NCBI GenBank assembly: GCA_050486105.1
Contig: JBJHCR010000227.1
Span: 1-10,928 of the forward strand
Source: JAEXNA01 sp050486105
GTDB lineage: Bacteria > Vulcanimicrobiota > Xenobia > Xenobiales > JADMJV01
Direction of reading: 5' to 3'
Length of the DNA stretch: 10,928 bases
The translations under genes were made by a program, and so were the position numbers. The notes beneath the pieces are model-generated. The model did not search any database and was not told the origin of the DNA. It saw only the letters and a program-made list of their open reading frames with translations. The first letter of the stretch is position 1; each line of letters opens with the position of its first letter. Shown piece by piece: positions 1 through 5,547 of the stretch.

Positions 1-1
1 G

Positions 2-448
2 AGGGATTTCTTTGGAAAGCCCATCGTTCTAGAGTGGATCAACACCGACTGTCCATTCGTGCGAGCCCAGTACGACGCTGGAAAAATGCAAGCCCTGCAA
101 GCCAAATATGGTGACCAGGTCGTTTGGCTAACCATCGCCAGTTCAGCCCCTGGGAAACAGGGTCATTACACCGCAGAGCAATGGAAGAATCTCCTCGTTA
201 AAGAGAAGTCCAAGGCCACCCACTTGGTTCTGGACCCACAAGGGACCATTGGAAGACGCTATGCTGCCAAGACCACTCCTCACATGTACGTGATCGACAA
301 GAGCGGCAAGGTCGCCTATCAAGGTGCTATCGACGACCGAAAGGAAACAAACTACGTGGATCTCGCCCTTCAAGCCTTAAAAGCTGGCAAGGCGGTGAAT
401 CCGTCCACCACTCAAGCTTATGGCTGCTCCGTGAAGTACCCCGACTAG
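2..448 (+). CDS. Redoxin / thioredoxin-fold protein (3' part, 5' truncated by window)
   Basis: The open frame enters from the left edge and reads R-D-F-F-G-K-P-I-V-L-E-W-I-N-T-D-C-P-F-V before the first internal GTG at 59, so the true start lies outside the window. The W-x-N-x-DCPFV stretch is the single-cysteine active-site region of the AhpC/TSA-like 'redoxin' family common in Gram-negative bacteria. Further support comes from the thioredoxin-fold landmark TTPHMYVIDKSGKVAYQGAIDD (a cis-Pro loop followed by a beta hairpin) at 291-342 and from the C-terminal GCSVKY ending, which I recall in homologues. The gene stops with TAG at 446-448. It has one Cys at the CPF position and another near the C terminus (GCSVKY), not a CxxC pair, so a plain thioredoxin disulfide mechanism is unlikely. 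Such proteins are often exported, but the signal region is missing here. A thiol-redox role is inferred; the substrate is unknown. It converges on the GDPD gene. Confidence 0.85.
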   Translation, partial: RDFFGKPIVLEWINTDCPFVRAQYDAGKMQALQAKYGDQVVWLTIASSAPGKQGHYTAEQWKNLLVKEKSKATHLVLDPQGTIGRRYAAKTTPHMYVIDKSGKVAYQGAIDDRKETNYVDLALQALKAGKAVNPSTTQAYGCSVKYPD

Positions 449-510
449 AAGGCTGGCCGGAAACCCGGTAAGCCGAAGGTATCATGAAGTCCGAGCATGG
501 CGAACTGCAT

Positions 511-529
511 CACCCACCTCTGGTGGGTG
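511..529. terminator. Perfect 8-bp hairpin downstream of redoxin gene
   Basis: CACCCACC (511-518), loop TCT, GGTGGGTG (522-529) form a perfect 8-bp stem with a 3-nt loop, about 62 nt past the redoxin stop codon. It lacks a T-tract on either side, so it is not a textbook intrinsic terminator. It could be a weak terminator, an mRNA 3'-end stabiliser, or one stem of a larger RNA. Confidence 0.35.
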
Positions 530-615
530 CCCGACAGGCCGATAGCCCTGCGGGAACGCTGACCCTTTTAGACGATTTCGCATGTCCAGTTACCCAGGGT
601 ACCCGGGTACCCGAT

Positions 616-637
616 AAAGTCGGGTGAAAGTCGGGTG
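616..637. repeat. Two tandem copies of an 11-bp repeat
   Basis: AAAGTCGGGTG occurs at 616-626 and again directly at 627-637. Each copy contains TCGGGT, which is complementary to ACCCGA at 609-614. The upstream ACCCGA could therefore pair with either copy, giving two mutually exclusive stems. The repeat immediately follows the double GGGTACCC palindrome at 597-612. Confidence 0.6.
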
Positions 638-662
638 ATGGACGAGCCAGGCGAACGGGAGG

Positions 663-699
663 GGTCCCGGGCCTTCCCGGGCCTGGAAGGCACGGGACC
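663..699. terminator. Long two-segment hairpin just past the GDPD stop
   Basis: GGTCCCG (663-669) pairs with CGGGACC (693-699) and GCCTTCC (671-677) pairs with GGAAGGC (685-691). A single G-A mismatch separates the two 7-bp stems and the loop is 7 nt. The hairpin lies 8 nt beyond the minus-strand GDPD stop codon, in the position expected of a terminator or 3'-end stabiliser for that gene. There is no U-tract on either side, so Rho-independent termination is uncertain. The stem reads equally well for transcripts from either direction. Confidence 0.5.
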
Positions 700-707
700 G
701 AGTGGGT

Positions 708-1514
708 TCAGTTCTCCACCAGGCGATCTATTCTATTGGTGAACTGATAGCGAAAGCCCCGATTAGCCAAGGCCACCGAAGTCGAAAAATAGTCGATGTA
801 ACCAACGCCTTCAAAAAGACCCTTCTCACGAAGAAACTCGCGCAGATGATTTGGAAAACTGAAGTACCAGCCGGCGATTCCCGTGTCTCCCCAAGTTTTG
901 ACATAGTCTACCGCCTCTTCCGAGGAGATAGAGCCAAACACGAAGACTCGCTCTATATCGCTGAGCATCTCTCGAGCCAAATCCAAGGGTCGAGGGTCTA
1001 AAGAAAGCAAGGTGGTGCTTCGGCGGGCTCCCTTGAGGTCCAAGAGTCGTCCCAGTTCACCCAAGAGGTCTCTGAGGTTTTCCTCGGGTTGATAAACCTT
1101 GACTTCCAAGAAGAGCCTTGGGCATCTATGCAGAAAGGAATCCAAGACTTCTGAGAGCATGGGTACGAATGGAGCCACCGAATTCAAGTCTTCAGCCTGA
1201 GCCTGGCCAATGGGCAACTCCGAGCCATCATCGAGAAGGATTGTGGGGTCGTGATGAACGATCAGTTGACCATCAGCAGTGAGATGCAAGTCCATCTCCA
1301 AAGCTGCACCTCGGACTGCGGCAAACTCGAAAGCCTGCATGGTATTTTCGCGAATTTCGGGATGCCCGCACACTCCCCGATGCCCCACAAAGACAGGACT
1401 CACCGCCGTCGCTTGTATGCCCCTGGGAAGCAGAGCATAACAAGCGTCGAAAATTCGTTGCAATGGGTCAAGAATCGCGCTCACCTTAAGGTTTGCTTCG
1501 CGCTCACGGGGCAA
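708..1514 (-). CDS. Glycerophosphodiester phosphodiesterase (GDPD family)
   Basis: The 268-residue product carries the complete GDPD signature. This includes GHRG with His45-Arg46, ENTMQAFEFAA with Glu56-Asn57, the metal-binding E-x-D in LEMDLHLTADG (Glu73, Asp75), and the second catalytic His in IVHHD (87-89). Beta strands LFLEVKV (134-140) and the C-terminal FTNRIDRLVEN follow the family's TIM-barrel pattern. GDPD enzymes hydrolyse glycerophosphodiesters to sn-glycerol 3-phosphate and an alcohol in a divalent-metal-dependent reaction. I see no signal peptide, so it is probably cytoplasmic like UgpQ. The length is normal for the family. The longest start is TTG at 1512-1514; a GTG ten codons in (codon 11) is an alternative that keeps the whole domain, and neither has a strong Shine-Dalgarno. 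It is divergent from the histidine kinase. No glycerol-phosphate transporter is nearby, so its substrate source is unknown. Confidence 0.9.
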   Translation of the reverse strand: MPREREANLKVSAILDPLQRIFDACYALLPRGIQATAVSPVFVGHRGVCGHPEIRENTMQAFEFAAVRGAALEMDLHLTADGQLIVHHDPTILLDDGSELPIGQAQAEDLNSVAPFVPMLSEVLDSFLHRCPRLFLEVKVYQPEENLRDLLGELGRLLDLKGARRSTTLLSLDPRPLDLAREMLSDIERVFVFGSISSEEAVDYVKTWGDTGIAGWYFSFPNHLREFLREKGLFEGVGYIDYFSTSVALANRGFRYQFTNRIDRLVEN

Positions 1515-1530
1515 TCTTCATTTTTCTGTC

Positions 1531-1547
1531 CACGGAGGTTATCCGTG
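1531..1547. promoter_or_regulatory. Inverted repeat between divergent GDPD and kinase genes
   Basis: CACGGA (1531-1536), spacer GGTTA, TCCGTG (1542-1547) form a perfect 6-bp inverted repeat. It sits almost at the centre of the 74-bp gap between the two divergent genes. This could be an operator serving both promoters or a small 5'-UTR hairpin. I could not identify convincing -35/-10 boxes to decide between these. Confidence 0.35.
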
Positions 1548-1588
1548 CGCAAATGGGAAGATGAAGCAAGGGTTATCGGGGGGTAACT

Positions 1589-3277
1589 ATGCCACTGCTC
1601 TATCGGTCTCTCATAACGGCCTTGGTGCCGCTCTTGTTCCTAGGAATCGGACTCTTGGTCACCTTTTGGTGGTTTGGTTTCAATCGAGCCCAGCAATTGG
1701 TTCGCACTTCGGCGCAGGCGCAACAGCAAGAGATTCGGCAGAGGGTGCTGAGCTTCATCAAGGTTCGTCAACAGATGCTGGGGATGTTGGCCCGGAGACC
1801 AGAAATGCGGTCTGGCGATCGAGGAGTCATCCTCTCCATCTTGACCGAAGAGGAAGCTCTTGTTCCCGAAGTCTTCGAGCATCTCTATTTGAATACCCCG
1901 GATGGCATGGTTTATCCGACCAAGAGTCCCCCCTTTCAAGTGAACGACCGTCCGTATTTTGCCAAAGTCCTCAAAGGTGAGCCTGTGGTCGGCGAGGTCT
2001 TGGTTAGTCGGGATACCGGAGCCACCATTTTGCTCCTCATCGAACCGGTCATGGTCGACGACCAATTGGTGGGCGCCATAGCGGGTTCTATGGTGCTAGA
2101 TGCGCTCTTTCAAAGACTGGCCAGTGAAACCTCACACAGGATTTCCGGCATGGTGGGTATCTTGGATCAAGGAACGGTCTTGGCAGGGCCTGAAGTTCTA
2201 GGGGAATTTGCCCCATTGCCCGAGGCTCGGAGCCCCGAGGGAGCCCGAATCCGTCAACGTGACCGGTCCTTAGTGGGTTGGGTCTCAGGCCTAGAGCCTG
2301 TTACCTGGGAACTAGTAGTCGCCTTCGATGAAACGGAACTCTTCTCCAATCTCACCAATATTTGGACTCTATTTTTGATGCTGCTGATTCTGAGCTTTGG
2401 CATCGCTGCCTTGCTGAGTGTCGCACTCCATCAAGCCCTGACCCAGCCGATCATCAACTTAGCAAGAGCCTTGGATTGGCTGAAGCCAGATGAGACCTTG
2501 CAACTGACCACTCAAGGTCCGAAAGAAATATCCGAACTCACCGAGAGTTTCAATCTGATGTCGGCACGCATCCGTTCAGAAATTCATCGTAGAGAACAGG
2601 TCGAACACCAGTTGGCTCAGACCCAGAAGCAAGAGAGCTTAGGTCGAATGGCTCGGGCTATCGCCCACGACTTCAACAACATCGTTGGAGCGATCGGTAG
2701 CCTCACCGAATTAGCTCTGGAGTCCAGCAAAGACGAACAACAACGTCAGGATCTCCAAGGCATACAAGATGCGGTCAAACAAGGTCTGCAACTGACCCAG
2801 CAACTGTCGCTATTCGCTGGACAGGGGGAGAGGCAAGTCGAGGTTTTTACTCTAGATAGCATCTGGGACCAATGGCGAAAGCCTCTAAAAGCCCTCTTTC
2901 CACCAACGGTAGACTTCTCCATCGAGACCGGCGCTGGAGAGGCCCAAGTCAAGATTACCCCCAATCGCCTTTTTCAGGTGCTACTCAACCTTTGTGCAAA
3001 CGCCCGCGAGGCCCTTGAAGAGGGCCCAGGTCAAGTTGAGATTCGCAGCAGTGCGGAAAACGGCGAGGTGGCCATTCGGGTTGCCGATAACGGACCAGGG
3101 GTCCCCACACAAATTAAACAGCAGATCTTCGAGCCATTCTTCACCACCAAAAAGAATGGCTCGGGAGTTGGCCTGGCCACCTGCTATGGAATCATCAGTT
3201 CAGCTGAAGGAACCCTAGCCCTAGAAGAAACCGAGGGAACCGTATTTGTCGTACGGCTCCCTCGGGTTGACAGCTGA
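1589..3277 (+). CDS. Membrane sensor histidine kinase (Cache-HAMP-HisKA-HATPase, NtrB/DctB-like type)
   Basis: The 562-residue product has a first transmembrane helix at about 8-30, an extracytoplasmic domain at about 31-250, and a second helix at about 256-284. The extracytoplasmic part contains NDRPYFAKVLKGEPVVGEV, typical of dCache sensors that bind small molecules. A HAMP-like segment (about 285-337) leads into the dimerisation helix with LGRMARAIAHDFNNIVGAIG; the phosphoacceptor is His360. The HDFNN form of the H-box is the one seen in NtrB/DctB-like (HPK4) and hybrid kinases. ATP-binding motifs follow: N box NLCANAREAL (467-476), G1 DNGPG (500-504), F box FEPFFTTK (514-521) and G2 GSGVGLA (524-530). 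It should autophosphorylate on His360. No receiver domain follows and no response regulator gene is in the window, so it is an orphan kinase here. The ATG at 1589 follows a G-rich Shine-Dalgarno (1578-1583). The ligand is unknown. Confidence 0.93.
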   Translation: MPLLYRSLITALVPLLFLGIGLLVTFWWFGFNRAQQLVRTSAQAQQQEIRQRVLSFIKVRQQMLGMLARRPEMRSGDRGVILSILTEEEALVPEVFEHLYLNTPDGMVYPTKSPPFQVNDRPYFAKVLKGEPVVGEVLVSRDTGATILLLIEPVMVDDQLVGAIAGSMVLDALFQRLASETSHRISGMVGILDQGTVLAGPEVLGEFAPLPEARSPEGARIRQRDRSLVGWVSGLEPVTWELVVAFDETELFSNLTNIWTLFLMLLILSFGIAALLSVALHQALTQPIINLARALDWLKPDETLQLTTQGPKEISELTESFNLMSARIRSEIHRREQVEHQLAQTQKQESLGRMARAIAHDFNNIVGAIGSLTELALESSKDEQQRQDLQGIQDAVKQGLQLTQQLSLFAGQGERQVEVFTLDSIWDQWRKPLKALFPPTVDFSIETGAGEAQVKITPNRLFQVLLNLCANAREALEEGPGQVEIRSSAENGEVAIRVADNGPGVPTQIKQQIFEPFFTTKKNGSGVGLATCYGIISSAEGTLALEETEGTVFVVRLPRVDS

Positions 3278-3310
3278 AGGGTTTCCCTTTGCGCCGTCTA
3301 TAGACGGCGC
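3277..3310. terminator. Bidirectional terminator between convergent kinase and DUF1189-like genes
   Basis: GCGCCGTCTATAGACGGCGC (3291-3310) is a perfect 20-bp palindrome with 10-bp arms. It is flanked by TTT on its right and by CCCTTT on its left. A second small hairpin, AAGGG-TTT-CCCTT (3277-3289), abuts it and starts at the last base of the kinase stop. The palindrome is placed 13 nt after the plus-strand stop and 10 nt after the minus-strand stop (3321-3323), as expected for a shared terminator. The T-tracts are short, so strength is uncertain. Confidence 0.65.
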
Positions 3311-3320
3311 TTTAGGCCAC

Positions 3321-4121
3321 TTACTGATGCCAAGGGGTGTTCTTGATCAGGGACGCGGTGTACCAGGTTGCGCCACCGAGAATCACCCAAAAAACCAAGC
3401 CTGCTCCAGGAATGGCGACTCCCGAAAGGCTCAGTCCAAAAGCCAAGGTGGTCCAAGCCAGAGCCGGCGTCAAAGCATAGCAAGCCAATCTGAGATGGGT
3501 GGAGAAACTCGGTCGACTTTGATGGATCAAGGTGACCACTCCAGCCACCAACAAGACCTGCAAGGGCTTCAAGATGATCGCCCAAAGGAAAGTCAAGAAA
3601 AAGAAGATGGGCAGCGTCCAGGCTTCCAAAGTCTTGATCCAGTTCTCTGCGGTGGTCGAACTCAGCTCAAAGTCTCCTGTGAAGTCGGACAAGCCATAGG
3701 TGGTGATTTCACCGGAGTCTTCTTTCACCGTGATAGCGTCCAAAGACAAGATGATGATCGCCTTATGGTCATCGGTGTACACCTTGGGGTCTTGAGTGGT
3801 GTCAATAATGAAGATCGGCTCTCCCTCAATGTCGAACACGTGAGGCTGAGGAATATCCACCTGAGCCTTACCGTCAGAGACCGTGACGTGGGGAATCTCT
3901 GCTGCGAAGCTCAACAAATGAGGTCCTACCATGCTGTTGAACCACTGACTGGCCATAAAGGCCAGCAAGCTACACACCAGGGTCAACACTAGCAAAAGGT
4001 GGGCAAAAGCGCTCCCTAATGAACGTTCAGCGTACCGGGGATAATCCTTAATGACGGCTAAAGAACCGAAAAAGGCCTGCAAGAAATTGGGAGTTGGTCT
4101 AGTATCCATAACGAGCTTCAT
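3321..4121 (-). CDS. DUF1189-like integral membrane protein
   Basis: The 266-residue product has a short cytoplasmic N terminus and a first transmembrane helix (about 38-58). A soluble region follows, containing IPHVTVSDGKAQVDIPQPHVF and a strand-rich stretch including IFIID and AIIILSLDAITV. The C-terminal part (about 168-257) is strongly hydrophobic with about three more helices. This layout, with a helix, an extracytoplasmic beta-rich segment containing a P-x-x-x-V-x-x-G-K pattern, then several helices, matches what I know of DUF1189 proteins, whose function is undefined. A generic Yip1-type family is the other possibility. The ATG at 4119-4121 has AAGG about 10 nt upstream; an in-frame ATG four codons downstream is an alternative. 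It shares strand with the cupin gene upstream, but about 640 bp separate them, so they probably have separate promoters. No function can be assigned. Confidence 0.75.
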   Translation of the reverse strand: MKLVMDTRPTPNFLQAFFGSLAVIKDYPRYAERSLGSAFAHLLLVLTLVCSLLAFMASQWFNSMVGPHLLSFAAEIPHVTVSDGKAQVDIPQPHVFDIEGEPIFIIDTTQDPKVYTDDHKAIIILSLDAITVKEDSGEITTYGLSDFTGDFELSSTTAENWIKTLEAWTLPIFFFLTFLWAIILKPLQVLLVAGVVTLIHQSRPSFSTHLRLACYALTPALAWTTLAFGLSLSGVAIPGAGLVFWVILGGATWYTASLIKNTPWHQ

Positions 4122-4339
4122 TTCGACAAAGCCTTAAGAATCCCCCTCGAGAGGGAAGCGATCCCCAAAGTTCGTCGACACCTCAGATATTGTTGAAGGA
4201 AGACCGTGTATTGGAACTGCTCGGTGTCGAACCCCGTTAAAACACCGGTTGAGAAGAATTGACGAAGCGGAAATCCACCCGAACAGCCCAATCTTCCGGG
4301 ATTCTGAACTCAGAAGTCACCGTAAAGGAGCGGCTCCGG

Positions 4340-4358
4340 AGAGAAACCATGTTTCTCT
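4340..4358. other. Perfect 8-bp hairpin in the long gap
   Basis: AGAGAAAC (4340-4347), loop CAT, GTTTCTCT (4351-4358) form a perfect 8-bp stem with a 3-nt loop. It directly follows the small palindrome GGAGC-G-GCTCC (4328-4338). On the minus strand it would lie about 220 nt upstream of the DUF1189-like start codon. It could be part of a long leader, an sRNA, or a protein-binding site. There is no T-tract to support a terminator. Confidence 0.4.
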
Positions 4359-4440
4359 AAAGACGAGCTGAAAGGCGCAGCCGTTTCGTAGTCCCGATTT
4401 CTGCCGGCATCAGGAGGAATGGGAGCGCCCCGGTTCCGAC

Positions 4441-4490
4441 TTTAGGATCTGCTCCGGGGGAGTTTTCTCTTTTCGGTTGTCGAGGCGCCC
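4441..4490 (+). repeat. Partial copy (left half) of the palindromic repeat at 9814-9980
   Basis: Aligned without gaps to 9814-9863, this 50-bp stretch matches at about 40 positions by my hand count. It includes TTAGGATCTG near the start and the exact run TTCGGTTGTCGAGGCGCCC (4472-4490). Similarity ends after GCGCCC, and I could not find the opposite arm (which would read GGAGCAGATCCTAAA) nearby. This copy therefore looks truncated or diverged, or is a separate use of the same half-element. It lies in gene-free DNA, as the other copy does. Confidence 0.6.
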
Positions 4491-4765
4491 TTCACCTCTG
4501 CACGGCTCTGCTTGCTGTCGAGTGGGTCCCAAGCCTACGCTTTCTGAGTCTTGACACCCGTCTGCGAGACTATGCCTCAGCGTTCGGTCTGCAGTTGCTT
4601 CCTCGTTGAGGGGCCTGGCTGAGTTCTAGCTTGGAGCTTGCTCTTTTACAGGTCTGGAGGCATAGGCCCATCTTGACCCTCTCACGGTGCCAGTACTTGG
4701 GCCCGAAATTGCTTGGATGTATCAGTAATGTGACGAAGGTGGTCGGCAACTGGGGCCTTTTCAGC

Positions 4766-5236
4766 TCAAGGACTGGGGTACCCGACGTTGGAGTCCAATT
4801 TGAAGAACGCGCGAAACCGTTGGCTTCCGTAGTCCCCAACCATGGCCCCGACGATGTCTTGGTCCGGGTACTCCACGATGTCCGCACCCTCTTTGGTGCT
4901 TACCGCCAAGAACTTCAAGTCCGTCGTGCCCGTATTTATGATTTGGTGAGCCACCTCTCGTCCACCCGGCGGGCAAGCGATGATGTCCATAGCTTTGAGG
5001 GGATAGGTCTGATCACCAAAGCGCAGCGTCCCCTCTCCTTCCAGGATCAAAAACATCTCCTCGTTGATATGGTGGTTATGAAACGGCAGAATCGCAGCAT
5101 GTCCGGGCTGATATACGGTTACGTTGTAACCGAGCTTCGTAGCTCCGATAAGGGTGCTGACCACCGAGTATCCGCCCGGTTTGCCCTCCCCGTAGGATTC
5201 GAATTTGAGTTCGTTCAGATTGATCGTCGGCTTCAT
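4766..5236 (-). CDS. Small single-domain cupin protein
   Basis: The 156-residue product holds one conserved cupin barrel. Motif 1 is seen in ILPFHNHHINEEMFLILEGEGTLRFG, with candidate metal ligands His53, His55 or His56, and Glu59 or Glu60. Motif 2 is DIIACPPGGREVAHQIINTG (84-103), with His97 and Asn101. These residues usually bind a divalent metal. There is no signal peptide or membrane segment, so it is probably cytoplasmic. Cupins range from isomerases and dioxygenases to sugar-binding proteins, and I cannot name the activity. The ATG at 5234-5236 has a good Shine-Dalgarno (AGGTGA) 6 nt upstream. It is divergent from the CLC antiporter gene, and no terminator is obvious after its stop. Confidence 0.85.
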   Translation of the reverse strand: MKPTINLNELKFESYGEGKPGGYSVVSTLIGATKLGYNVTVYQPGHAAILPFHNHHINEEMFLILEGEGTLRFGDQTYPLKAMDIIACPPGGREVAHQIINTGTTDLKFLAVSTKEGADIVEYPDQDIVGAMVGDYGSQRFRAFFKLDSNVGYPSP

Positions 5237-5547
5237 TGCAGTTCACCTCTGCTGTGCCATACCCAATTATCTTGCGCTTCAAATCTCTCTGGGACAGGGA
5301 CTCCATTGTCCCAAGCTCTCGTTCTCTATCAGGGAAGCTTCGGATGCATTTCGGACCCTGATTAGGGGGGCACAGAGGAGAGCCTCCACGATCAAGGCCG
5401 AGTTTTCTTGTATTCAGCGACTCCCGACAGCATCGGCCTCTCCGCCACCCAGGCTAAAGCGAGAAGACCAGGCCAGCGAGGACGTGGTATGCAGAGTCTT
5501 TAAGAATATCGGGTTCAAAAATTTTCACTTTGGGGAAGACTTGAGGG
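5237..5547. promoter_or_regulatory. Divergent intergenic region between cupin and CLC genes
   Basis: About 310 bp separate the two divergent starts, so promoters for both directions should lie here. The only clear structure is the inverted repeat at 5290-5313. A GATAAT-like hexamer on the minus strand lies about 30 nt upstream of the cupin ATG, but no matching -35 box sits at the right distance. I therefore do not mark promoters. A plus-strand frame spanning this region has no recognisable motif and overlaps both neighbouring genes, so I do not call it. Confidence 0.4.
5290..5313. promoter_or_regulatory. 7-bp inverted repeat upstream of the cupin gene
   Basis: TGGGACA (5290-5296) and TGTCCCA (5307-5313) are perfect inverted repeats with a 10-bp spacer, so half-site centres are 17 bp apart. 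The site lies 54-77 bp upstream of the cupin ATG and about 235 bp upstream of the CLC start. Its size fits a dimeric regulator's operator. It could equally be a stem-loop in a cupin leader. Confidence 0.35.

Larger units (their letters stand above)
449..707. other. Structured gene-free interval between convergent genes
   Basis: About 260 bp separate the redoxin stop from the GDPD stop, and I see no credible coding frame. The interval is rich in inverted and direct repeats. There is an 8-bp-stem hairpin at 511-529, tandem GGGTACCC palindromes at 597-612, two tandem copies of AAAGTCGGGTG at 616-637, and a long two-part hairpin at 663-699. The start (450-474) can also fold as GGCT...AGCC around CCGG/CCGG. 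Two convergent genes need only one or two terminators, so this much potential structure in 260 bp may mean a structured RNA or a decayed repetitive element. No U-tract follows any of the hairpins. I do not recognise a known RNA family. Confidence 0.5.
4122..4765. other. Long gene-free interval with a hairpin and a partial repeat copy
   Basis: About 640 bp lie between the cupin stop and the DUF1189-like start, both on the minus strand. Short frames here have no recognisable motif. The right half can be read as an extension of a frame overlapping the cupin gene on the same strand, which I take as chance. Visible elements are a hairpin at 4340-4358, a 50-bp relative of the 9814-9980 repeat at 4441-4490, a short inverted repeat CGGTGT/ACACCG (4222-4247), and CCCTC-GA-GAGGG (4144-4155) close to the DUF1189-like start. 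The promoter of the DUF1189-like gene must lie here, but I cannot locate it. A small RNA or gene remnants are possible. Confidence 0.5.

Noticed and set aside
616..699. Resemblance of GTGAAAGTCGGGTGATGG and the following hairpin to group II intron RNA
   Set aside because: I see no domain V, no reverse transcriptase gene and no exon-binding context. The resemblance is short and from memory only; an Rfam search would settle it.
1561..1980. Plus-strand frame overlapping the kinase start
   Set aside because: It is out of frame with the well-supported histidine kinase and has no recognisable domain.
3246..3992. Long plus-strand frame of 248 codons
   Set aside because: It lies antisense to the DUF1189-like gene, whose membrane pattern is coherent. 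The plus-strand product is Gln/Ser/Arg-rich without motifs, as expected of a shadow frame.
4201..4300. Possible tRNA suggested by a GTCGAACCCC string
   Set aside because: The T-loop is not canonical and no acceptor, D-arm or anticodon stem can be formed around it.
4570..4887. Minus-strand frame of 105 codons overlapping the cupin 3' end
   Set aside because: It overlaps the conserved cupin sequence in another frame and its unique part has no motif or good ribosome site.
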